DNA of 64,000 bases from Fusobacterium perfoetens (GTDB lineage: Bacteria; Fusobacteriota; Fusobacteriia; Fusobacteriales; Fusobacteriaceae): the NCBI RefSeq assembly GCF_021531475.1, contig NZ_JADYTX010000007.1:1-64000 (forward strand). Reading direction: 5' to 3'. Position numbers and translations under genes: made by a program. Shown here piece after piece: positions 8,100-15,639 of the stretch. Positions within the stretch are counted from its first letter, which is position 1, and each line of letters begins with the position of its first letter. Below the pieces are notes generated by a model that was not told where the DNA came from, made no database searches, and saw only the letters and a list, made by a program, of their open reading frames with translations.

Positions 8100-8498
8100 C
8101 TAACGTTTTGAGAATTGAGGGCTTCTTCTTGCTTTTCTTCTTCCGAATTTCTTTCTTTCAACCATTCTTGAGTCTCTAGTTAAGAATCCAGCTTCTTTTA
8201 AAGCTCCTCTTAAAGTTTCGTCAGCAAGTATTAAAGCTCTTGCAACACCGTGTCTGATAGCTCCAGCTTGTCCAGAGTTTCCTCCACCGTATACGTTAAC
8301 GATTACTTGGTATTTGTCTAAAGTTTCAGTTAAAACTAAAGGTTGTTCAACTATTTTAGAAAGGATTTCTCTTCCTCCAAAATATTCTTGCATTGCTTTT
8401 CCGTTTATAACGATTCCTTTTTCTCCAGGAATTAATCTTACTCTTGCTACAGAAGTTTTTCTTCTTCCAGTTCCTCTAAATTGATTCATTTCTGCCAC
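8100..8498 (-). CDS. rpsI: 30S ribosomal protein S9
   Basis: This 132-aa S9 has the [13 protein letters not shown]-terminal motif and the basic C-terminus [17 protein letters not shown], whose last residues reach the ribosomal P site. It starts with GTG and lies 13 bases after rplM, the usual L13-S9 pair. A GGGGG box sits eight bases upstream of the GTG. Confidence 0.97.
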   Translation of the reverse strand: MAEMNQFRGTGRRKTSVARVRLIPGEKGIVINGKAMQEYFGGREILSKIVEQPLVLTETLDKYQVIVNVYGGGNSGQAGAIRHGVARALILADETLRGALKEAGFLTRDSRMVERKKFGRRKARRSPQFSKR

Positions 8499-8511
8499 TG
8501 TTAATACCCCC

Positions 8512-8946
8512 TTACATTTCTACCTTTGTAGGTTTTTGAGCAACGTGTCCGTGTTCAGCACCAACAAATAATCTTAATCTTGTTAATTGTTCTCTTCCTA
8601 ATCTATTTTTTGGAAGCATTCTTTTTACAGCTAGCATTAAAGCATCTTCTGGTTTTCTTGTGATAACTTCTTCAAATGTTCTTTTGCTAATTCCTCCTGG
8701 GAATCCAGAGTGTCTATAGTATAGTTTGTCTTTCATTTTATTTCCAGTAACTACTAATTTTTCTATGTTAGTTACTACAACATAATCTCCACCATCTACG
8801 TGAGGAGTGAAAGAAACTTTTTCTTTTCCCATTAATTTTTTAGCTATTTCTACTGCTAATCTTCCTAAAACTACTCCTTCTGCGTCGTAGTGATACCAAT
8901 CTCTAACTACATCTTCAGTTCTTTGCATTACAGTGTATTTTTTCAC
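8512..8946 (-). CDS. rplM: 50S ribosomal protein L13
   Basis: This is a 144-aa L13. The conserved [28 protein letters not shown] and MLPKNRLGR segments are present. The start is assigned to the GTG at 8946: AGGAGG lies six bases upstream and the protein then begins KKYTV, aligning with the normal L13 start. Longer readings would run into the 5' leader. It is the first gene of the L13-S9 operon, with a good promoter at 9026-9054 and a structured leader. Confidence 0.96.
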   Translation of the reverse strand: MKKYTVMQRTEDVVRDWYHYDAEGVVLGRLAVEIAKKLMGKEKVSFTPHVDGGDYVVVTNIEKLVVTGNKMKDKLYYRHSGFPGGISKRTFEEVITRKPEDALMLAVKRMLPKNRLGREQLTRLRLFVGAEHGHVAQKPTKVEM

Positions 8947-8949
8947 TTT

Positions 8950-9020
8950 TTTCCTCCTAAAAAATTCAGTTATATAATATATATAACGCAACGGTCCTTT
9001 GTGGGAAAGGTTAAATTACC
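8950..9020 (-). promoter_or_regulatory. rplM 5' leader with alternative hairpins
   Basis: About 70 transcribed bases precede rplM. Read on the minus strand, AAGGT can pair with ACCTT. The second CCTTT can instead pair with AAAGG just downstream; the two hairpins share bases and exclude each other. A further GTTATATA/TATATAAC hairpin stands before the AGGAGG. This could be an autoregulatory L13 site, by analogy with other bacteria. Confidence 0.4.
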
Positions 9021-9025
9021 TTATG

Positions 9026-9054
9026 ATTATACACGAATTGTAAAAAAAAGTCAA
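9026..9054 (-). promoter_or_regulatory. Promoter of rplM-rpsI
   Basis: On the minus strand, TTGACT and TATAAT are separated by 17 bases, an almost perfect vegetative promoter. Confidence 0.88.
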
Positions 9055-9140
9055 CCCTTTTTAATCAAAGAAAGTTCTATTTTTTGAAAAAAATTTTATA
9101 ATTAAACATTTGTTCAAGTTATAGACTGAGAAATAAAAAA

Positions 9141-9167
9141 TTAGCTGTTGTAAAACGCAACAGCTAA
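9141..9167 (-). terminator. Terminator of coiled-coil gene
   Basis: TTAGCTGTTG pairs with CAACAGCTAA. On the minus strand the hairpin is followed by a TTTTTTATTT tail. Confidence 0.9.
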
Positions 9168-9186
9168 CGAAAAATTTAATTATAGA

Positions 9187-10167
9187 TTATTTAAAAAATT
9201 TAGAACCTGCTAAAAATTCAGGAATTTTTATTTCTTTTTCATCTAATTTTATTTTTATAGTTTCTCTGATTAACTCATTTAACATTTGGTCAATCTCAAC
9301 AAGTCTTCTTTTTGATTCTTCTCTTTCTACATAAAGAGCATCTTCTTCATTTTTTCTTCTTGTAACATCAGCGTGTTCTTTTCTTTCCATAAGAACTTCG
9401 ATTATACTATCAGTTAATTTTGAGAAGATAGAATATTCGTCCATATAAATATTAGAATAATTTTTTATCTCTAGCCATTGACCTTCAACAGAAGAAACTT
9501 TATTTTTTACAGCGTCAAAACTTCTTGAGAAAGCATATTTATCCTCAGTTAATATTTTTATTTTTTTGTCATAATTTTTTTCTAAAGAAAGCTCAACAGA
9601 GATTGATGCTAGACTTCTAAGTGACATATGTGCAACATTAGATACAGGGATTCCTGCAGTTTTAAGGTAGTCTTGTTTTTCTCCTTTTAAGTTGTTTTCT
9701 ATTAAAGTTTCACTAGACTCTACAAGGGAAAGAAGAGAGTTTCTATATTTTTCAAGCTTATCTTTAAGTTCAAGAGTTTTTTCTCTTAACTCCTCTTCTT
9801 CTTTTTTTTGTAATTCTTCAATTTCAATAGTTAATTTTTTTATTGAAGTTTCATAAGAAGCTAATTTTAATCTTTGTTTTATTTGAGAGATTTTATCCAT
9901 ATTTTCGTCAGAGATAGATGGAGCATTGTTAAGCTCAGTTTCGATTCTTTGAAGTTCTTCTTTTTTTATTCCAAATTCAGCAGAGTATTTAGAAGCTAAT
10001 TTTTGATTTTCAGCTTGAACATAAAGAGCTATTTTGTTAATAACATTTTCAACTATATCATCAATAGAGTTAAAAGCTATTTGAGAAGCACTGATAAATA
10101 TATTGTCTTCATTTATTACTTGCTCAGTTTCTGGATTAATAATATTTCCATTGTTAAAAATAAACAT
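9187..10167 (-). CDS. Coiled-coil protein of unknown function
   Basis: This 326-aa soluble protein belongs to no family I recognise. Residues about 50-165 are a long charged helix pattern (KKEEEELREKTLELKDKLEK and similar), and another helical stretch rich in R/E covers about 255-310. The N-terminus MFIFNNGNIINPETEQ is short and mixed; there is no signal peptide. The start follows TAGGAGGAAAT. It is transcribed alone, divergently from the helicase gene at 10375, with 207 bases between them. No function is assigned; a structural or scaffold role would fit the coiled coil but is not shown. Confidence 0.7.
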   Translation of the reverse strand: MFIFNNGNIINPETEQVINEDNIFISASQIAFNSIDDIVENVINKIALYVQAENQKLASKYSAEFGIKKEELQRIETELNNAPSISDENMDKISQIKQRLKLASYETSIKKLTIEIEELQKKEEEELREKTLELKDKLEKYRNSLLSLVESSETLIENNLKGEKQDYLKTAGIPVSNVAHMSLRSLASISVELSLEKNYDKKIKILTEDKYAFSRSFDAVKNKVSSVEGQWLEIKNYSNIYMDEYSIFSKLTDSIIEVLMERKEHADVTRRKNEEDALYVEREESKRRLVEIDQMLNELIRETIKIKLDEKEIKIPEFLAGSKFFK

Positions 10168-10312
10168 ATTTCCTCCTAAATTATAATATTTATATGAAAT
10201 TTTTTTATCGAATTTAACATATAAATTGTATCATAAAAAGATTAATGAGTAAAGAGAAAGAATTAAACTAAATTTGTGATTTTATAAATAAAATATAACA
10301 AAGATTTTTAAA

Positions 10313-10341
10313 TTAACATTTTTCAATTTTTTTTGTATAAT
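10313..10341 (+). promoter_or_regulatory. Promoter of the PLD-helicase gene
   Basis: TTAACA and TATAAT are spaced by 17 bases, ending 33 bases before the ATG. Confidence 0.75.
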
Positions 10342-10374
10342 TATGGTGTATAAAAAATATAGGCAGGAGAAAAG

Positions 10375-13110
10375 ATGAATTTTAATTTAATAAATAACAA
10401 TTCAAAATTGATGTTAGAAACTATAAAAAGGTGTTTGTTAGAATGTGAGGAGTTTTTATTTGTAGTTTCTTTTATAAGATTTTCTGGAGTTCAAATCTTA
10501 GTAGATGTCTTAAAAAAATTAGAAGAGAGAGGAATAAAAGGTAAAATTTTAACCTCTAATTATATGAATGTCACTGAGAAAAAAGCTTTAGAAAAAATAT
10601 TGGAGTTTAAAAATATAGAACTTAAATATTTTGATGGAGAAACTCAAGGATTTCACCCTAAAACTTATATTTTTAAAAATAAAGATAATACAAAAATAAT
10701 TTTAGGCTCTTCAAATATATCTTTCGGAGGTTTAAAAAGCAGTATAGAGTGGAATAATGAGATTACCTTTGATAAAGATGATGAAAGTTTGAAAGAGGTT
10801 TTAAATGAATATGATTATTTGTGGGAAAAATCTTTTGAATATGACCCGAATAAATTTTTTGATAATATAAATTCAAAAAAATATTTTTATAGAAATCAAG
10901 ATGAGATTAAACCAAACTATATGCAAAGTCTAGCTCTTGAAAATCTTCAAAAAATAAGAGAGAATGGGGGAGATAAATCCCTTGGAATTTCTGCCACAGG
11001 AACTGGAAAAACATATCTTGCTTGTTTTGATATAAAGAATTTTAGAGCAAAGAAAGTTTTATTCGTGGCTCATAGAGAGGAGATTTTAAATTCTGCTCAA
11101 AGAAGTTTTGAGAAAATTTTTAAAAATAAAACTTTTGGAAAATTTACTGGAACTAAAAAAGAACTAGACAGAGATTTTATATTTTCAAGTATCCAAACTC
11201 TTCATAAAAATTTGGAGAATTTTTCGAGAGAATATTTTGATTATATAGTTATTGATGAGGCACATCACATTGGAAGTGAAACTTATAATAAAGTTATAGA
11301 ATATTTTAAACCAAAATTTCTTTTAGGGCTTACAGCCACTCCAGAAAGATGTGATGGATATAATATATATGAAGTTTTTGGTGGAAATATCTCAATGGAG
11401 ATAAGACTTCGTGAGGCTTTGGATAATAATTTGGTATCCCCTTTTCATTATTTTGGGATAACAGATATAAAAGAGGTAGATTTGTCTGATGTTGACCTAA
11501 ATAAAATAGATGAAGTTGCAAAAAAACTAATGATAAATAAAAGAACTGATTTTATTTTGGAGAAAATAAAACTTTATGGATTTTCAGGTAAAAAAATGAA
11601 AGCTTTGGGATTTTGTGCAAATAGAAATCACGCTAAATTTATGGCTGATGAATTTACAAAAAGGGGAATAAAAAGTGAAGTTTTAACAGGGGAAGACACT
11701 CCAGAAAAAAGAAAAAAAATAATAGAAAGTTTAGAGAATGAAAGTGATGAATTAAAAGTAATTTTTACTGTGGATATTTTTAATGAGGGAGTAGATATTC
11801 CAAGTATAAATATGGTGCTGATGCTTAGACCTACAAATTCTCCAGTGGTTTTTATCCAGCAACTTGGAAGAGGACTTCGTAAAACAGCTGAAAAAGAGTT
11901 TGTTACAGTTTTGGATTTTATAGGAAATCACAAAAAAATATTTTTGGTGGCACTGGCTCTTACAGGAAACGCAACCTATGATAAAGACCATATAAAACAA
12001 CAGATAAAATCAGATTTTTCCAATCTTTCAAAATCAGTTTATATAAATATGGATGAGATTTTAAAAGAGAGAATTTTGGAACAGATAGAAAATGAAAACT
12101 TTAATACTTTGAAATATCTAAAAGAGGAGTATAATAATTTTAAAAGTCTTTTAAAAAGAGTTCCAACATATATGGACTATATTAATTTTGAGGGAGCTCC
12201 AAATATTTATAAATTTATTTTAAAATATAAAAGTTATTATGGATTTTTAAAAGCTATTGGAGAAAATGAGATTTCTTTTACAGATGAAGAAGTAAAAGTT
12301 TTGGAAGAGGTAGAAAGTTATCTGCCTCTTAAGAGAATCCACGAGATTTTAATTTTAAAACTTATCTTAGAAAAAAATAAAATAAACTTAATGGATTTAG
12401 AAAAAGAGATACAAAAATATCAAGAAAGTTTTGATAAAAAAACTTTGGAGCACTCTTTTAGAAATGTATCTTGGGAATTTTTAGACGCTAGTGATAAAAG
12501 ACGTAGGACAAAACTTATAGAAAGTAGTGATTTTATTTTGGAAAAAACAAAAGTTTTTGAAAAAGCCCTAGAAAATAATAAAATAAAATCATATTTAGAA
12601 GAAGTGATAATGTTTGGAATAAGAGAGTATATAAATAAATTTGGGAATAAAAATTATGGAGTACCATTTTTAAAACTTTATGAGGCTTATTCAATGAGAG
12701 AGGTGGCTCTTTTAAGTAATTATGGAAAACTTCATAGCTCTTATAGAAATGGAGTAAATCCAAGTGAGGATAAAAAATCTTTTTATCTTTTTATAAATCT
12801 TGAAAAAGATGATGAGAAAAAATTTAAGTTTAATAATATTATTTTTGATAAAAAACATTTCACTTGGTTTACAAAATCTAGTACAAGCCAAGATTCAGAG
12901 GTTGGACAAAACTTTATAAAAAATAGAGAAAGAGGTGTGAAACTTCATTTCTTTATTAGAAAATTTAATAAAATTGATGGAATTACTCAATCTTTTGTTT
13001 ATGTTGGTCAGGGAGATGTGGTAGAATATACAGGTGAGAAACCTATAAAATGTAAAATAAAATTAGAAAATAAACTTCCCGATAATATTTATGAGGAGTT
13101 TACAAAATAA
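10375..13110 (+). CDS. PLD nuclease-SF2 helicase-DUF3427 fusion protein
   Basis: This 911-aa protein has three parts. Residues 1 to about 165 form a phospholipase-D-type nuclease domain with H94-x-K96 and G111-SSN. Residues about 175-520 form a superfamily 2 helicase: Walker A GISATGTGKT (204-213), DEAH box (294-297), TAT (320-322), motif VI QQLGRGLRK (495-503). The remaining 390 residues match the DUF3427-type C-terminus found in such fusions, with a possible nucleic-acid-binding fold near the end. All motor motifs are intact. Such proteins are predicted to act on DNA and some relatives lie in defence islands; here it stands with only a phosphatase gene downstream. The start follows AGGAGA. 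Confidence 0.85.
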   Translation: MNFNLINNNSKLMLETIKRCLLECEEFLFVVSFIRFSGVQILVDVLKKLEERGIKGKILTSNYMNVTEKKALEKILEFKNIELKYFDGETQGFHPKTYIFKNKDNTKIILGSSNISFGGLKSSIEWNNEITFDKDDESLKEVLNEYDYLWEKSFEYDPNKFFDNINSKKYFYRNQDEIKPNYMQSLALENLQKIRENGGDKSLGISATGTGKTYLACFDIKNFRAKKVLFVAHREEILNSAQRSFEKIFKNKTFGKFTGTKKELDRDFIFSSIQTLHKNLENFSREYFDYIVIDEAHHIGSETYNKVIEYFKPKFLLGLTATPERCDGYNIYEVFGGNISMEIRLREALDNNLVSPFHYFGITDIKEVDLSDVDLNKIDEVAKKLMINKRTDFILEKIKLYGFSGKKMKALGFCANRNHAKFMADEFTKRGIKSEVLTGEDTPEKRKKIIESLENESDELKVIFTVDIFNEGVDIPSINMVLMLRPTNSPVVFIQQLGRGLRKTAEKEFVTVLDFIGNHKKIFLVALALTGNATYDKDHIKQQIKSDFSNLSKSVYINMDEILKERILEQIENENFNTLKYLKEEYNNFKSLLKRVPTYMDYINFEGAPNIYKFILKYKSYYGFLKAIGENEISFTDEEVKVLEEVESYLPLKRIHEILILKLILEKNKINLMDLEKEIQKYQESFDKKTLEHSFRNVSWEFLDASDKRRRTKLIESSDFILEKTKVFEKALENNKIKSYLEEVIMFGIREYINKFGNKNYGVPFLKLYEAYSMREVALLSNYGKLHSSYRNGVNPSEDKKSFYLFINLEKDDEKKFKFNNIIFDKKHFTWFTKSSTSQDSEVGQNFIKNRERGVKLHFFIRKFNKIDGITQSFVYVGQGDVVEYTGEKPIKCKIKLENKLPDNIYEEFTK

Positions 13111-13119
13111 GGAGAAAGT

Positions 13120-13773
13120 ATGAAAATAAAAGCAGTTTTATTTGATTTAGATGGAACATTAATGAATACTTTGGAAGATTTAACAGACAGCACAAATTAT
13201 ATTTTAGAAAAGCATAATTTTCCAAAAAGAACAATAAAAGAGATAAGAAGTTTCGTAGGGAACGGAATAAAAAAACTTATGGAAAGAGCTGTTCCTCAAA
13301 ATACAGATGAGAAAATAATAAATGAATGTTACGAAGAGATGTTAACTTATTATAAAGAATATTCTCTTATAAAAACAGCACCATATGTTGGAACAAGGGA
13401 ACTTGTAGAAAAACTTCATAAAGAAGGGTATAAAATTGCTATTATTACTAATAAAGCTCAAAACTCTGCTGATGTAATAGCTGAGAAATTTTTTGGAAAA
13501 TCAGTTGATTTAGTGATTGGTGATGATAAAAAAATGCCACTTAAACCAAATCCAGCTGGAATAGAGAAAGCTTTGGAATATTTTAAAATTCCAAAAGATG
13601 AGGCGGTTTATGTGGGAGATTCTGAAGTGGACTTACAAACTGGAAATAATGGAGATTTAAAAACTATTCTTGTTCTTTGGGGATTCAGAGATAGAGATTT
13701 CTTAGAGGAAAAAGGTGGAAAAGTTTTTGCTGAAACTGTTGAGGAGTTGGAAAATTTAATAAAAACTATATAA
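13120..13773 (+). CDS. HAD phosphatase, phosphoglycolate phosphatase-like
   Basis: This 217-aa HAD subfamily IA enzyme has nucleophile motif FDLDGTLMNT (D9, D11), an alpha-helical cap (about 17-85), motif II IITNKA, lysine in KPNPAG and metal motif VGDSEVD. It resembles Gph, which removes phosphate from 2-phosphoglycolate formed in DNA repair, or PpaX-type phosphatases; substrate is not certain. It starts nine bases after the helicase gene with GGAG, so both are probably cotranscribed. A shared bidirectional terminator follows. Confidence 0.85.
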   Translation: MKIKAVLFDLDGTLMNTLEDLTDSTNYILEKHNFPKRTIKEIRSFVGNGIKKLMERAVPQNTDEKIINECYEEMLTYYKEYSLIKTAPYVGTRELVEKLHKEGYKIAIITNKAQNSADVIAEKFFGKSVDLVIGDDKKMPLKPNPAGIEKALEYFKIPKDEAVYVGDSEVDLQTGNNGDLKTILVLWGFRDRDFLEEKGGKVFAETVEELENLIKTI

Positions 13774-13779
13774 AAGAAA

Positions 13780-13807
13780 AAAATCCTTGCTAATTAGCAG
13801 GGATTTT
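13780..13807. terminator. Bidirectional terminator
   Basis: AAAATCC and GGATTTT arms enclose TGCTAATTAGCA, with A/T runs on both sides. It serves the plus-strand phosphatase and the minus-strand alr gene. Confidence 0.85.
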
Positions 13808-14852
13808 ATTTTAATATTCTCGGTATTCTTGAAGAGAGGATTGGTAAAAATTCACAGATATTTATTTTTAGATGTTTTTTTGTGGAATTAAAATCAAAAT
13901 AAATTTCTACTTCATTGTCAACATTTATATTTTCATCAACTTCTATAAAAGTATTATCCATAGTAATAAGAAGTATTTTATAAAATTTATCTTTTATTTT
14001 AACAAAAGACCCCTCATTTAATTTTAAAAATCCATCTCCATAACCAATCTTTACAAAACCGATATTTTCAGAAGTAGTTTTTAGTTTTTCTTTTGGAGTA
14101 TAAGCTAAATAATCTATATTTTTTATATTTTTAATAGCAGTGAAATTTCCTTTTAAAGAAAAAACTTTCTTTAAATTTTTTTCGTAAGCTCCGTCTTCAT
14201 AAAATCCATAGATAAACATTCCCGGTCTTAGATGAGTTGTAAAAGGGATAGTTCCATAATTACTAATTCCAAGACTATTTTGAAGATGTATCATAGAAAA
14301 TCTATTTTTTCCAAGAGTATTTAAAATATTTTCAAAAATATTTATAAGCTCAATACCTTTTTTATAAGGAACAGAGAAAAGATGAGAAAATATTCCAGAA
14401 AATTTAGTATTTTCTTTAGAAATAATTTCTTTTAGCAGAGGGATTTCATCAGTCGTTATCCCATTTCTTCCAAATCCTAAATCTATTTTTATTTGAATTT
14501 GGTTTGTAGGGATTTTATTTTCTAAAAGTTTTAAAATATCATCAATAGAATTTGCTGTGGCTAAAATTTGAGGATAATTTAAAATATATCCAAAATTTTC
14601 TTCAGGGATAGACTCCAAAACCAAAATTTTAAAATCTTTTGGAATAGATTGAGAGTTTAAAATCTCCAAAGCCTCAGAAAGACGAGCCACCACACATTGG
14701 TTTATTTTATATTTTAAAAGTAAAGACACGATAAGTTTCAAATCGTGTCCATAACCATTTGCTTTGATAACAGGTAAAATATCTCTGTCATATTTTTTTT
14801 TCAAAAAATTTATATTATGAATAAAATTTTCTTCAGAAATTAAAATTTTCAT
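13806..14852 (-). CDS. alr: Alanine racemase
   Basis: This is a 348-aa PLP enzyme interconverting L- and D-alanine for peptidoglycan. VIKANGYGHD carries the PLP-binding lysine (K30), HLRPGMFIYG and IGYGDGF are family motifs, and a DYLAYT segment probably carries the catalytic tyrosine. The ATG at 14852 is preferred: AAGGAT lies seven bases upstream and the protein then begins MKILISEENF at the conserved barrel; a longer reading to 14918 would overlap the preceding gene. It is slightly shorter than the usual 360-380 residues, with divergent surface loops. It is the last of three overlapping or adjacent minus-strand genes. Confidence 0.88.
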   Translation of the reverse strand: MKILISEENFIHNINFLKKKYDRDILPVIKANGYGHDLKLIVSLLLKYKINQCVVARLSEALEILNSQSIPKDFKILVLESIPEENFGYILNYPQILATANSIDDILKLLENKIPTNQIQIKIDLGFGRNGITTDEIPLLKEIISKENTKFSGIFSHLFSVPYKKGIELINIFENILNTLGKNRFSMIHLQNSLGISNYGTIPFTTHLRPGMFIYGFYEDGAYEKNLKKVFSLKGNFTAIKNIKNIDYLAYTPKEKLKTTSENIGFVKIGYGDGFLKLNEGSFVKIKDKFYKILLITMDNTFIEVDENINVDNEVEIYFDFNSTKKHLKINICEFLPILSSRIPRILK

Positions 14853-14865
14853 AAGTGTATCCTTA

Positions 14866-15639
14866 TTATTTGAATTTATTATCAAGTTCCCTATCTGATT
14901 CAGGTCCAAAATTTTCACTGACAGTTGGTTTAAGATTTTTTATAAATGTACCCATTTCATCAGCACTTCCCACAATTCTATTGAAAATACTTAAATATTC
15001 ATTAAGAATTGGATTATTGACATCATAAGGGTATCTGATAATATGGTCTATCTCACTCCAAGCTTCTTCAAAAACAGTTCTCACCTGCATTTCAGTGTAA
15101 ACTTTTTCATTAGTTTCTTCAAGGGAAACTTCTATAAGATAATGGACAGAACGATAACCGTGTTCCCTTATTATAATATCACAGTTCATAAACTCTTTTG
15201 CTTTTTCTAAAAACTCTTCCGAATAATCTCCAGGTCTAACATTTATTTGAGGAGTTTCAGCAATAGCCCAAGTTTTTAAAATTTCTTTATGAACTTCTAC
15301 CCAGTCCTCTTTAAAAAGATGTAAAACTCTAACTCCAATAAGGTCAGTAATAATCTCTTTATAATTATCTACATTAATATTTCTTTTTTGATATTTTTTC
15401 CCTTTTCTAATAATTTTTTCTATTAGATGAGTAGGTTTTTTTACTCTTCTTCTTACAGAGTGAACAGCCTTTGAGTCTATCAATTTAAAAGTAAACTCGT
15501 CAGCTTTTTTTTCTAAAAGAGGAACTAATTTTACATAATCATCATAAATTTCTTCAAGGGTTTTCCATTTTATACCAGTGGCTTCAAAAGTTTTTTCACT
15601 GATAGAAAATTCCCTAAGAAACTTATCTTTTTCAAGCAT
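14866..15639 (-). CDS. Small alarmone synthetase (RelA/SpoT domain)
   Basis: This 257-aa protein contains a (p)ppGpp synthetase domain and no HD hydrolase, TGS or ACT domain. Conserved parts are LIGVRVLHLF, HGYRSVHYLIEV, TEMQVRTVFEEAWSEIDH. It probably transfers pyrophosphate from ATP to GDP/GTP like RelP/RelQ enzymes, though it is longer than typical ones because of about 65 N-terminal helical residues. The ATG overlaps the stop codon of the 811-aa protein by one base. The full-length RelA/SpoT protein is at 48534-50708, so alarmone synthesis has two inputs. Confidence 0.87.
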   Translation of the reverse strand: MLEKDKFLREFSISEKTFEATGIKWKTLEEIYDDYVKLVPLLEKKADEFTFKLIDSKAVHSVRRRVKKPTHLIEKIIRKGKKYQKRNINVDNYKEIITDLIGVRVLHLFKEDWVEVHKEILKTWAIAETPQINVRPGDYSEEFLEKAKEFMNCDIIIREHGYRSVHYLIEVSLEETNEKVYTEMQVRTVFEEAWSEIDHIIRYPYDVNNPILNEYLSIFNRIVGSADEMGTFIKNLKPTVSENFGPESDRELDNKFK

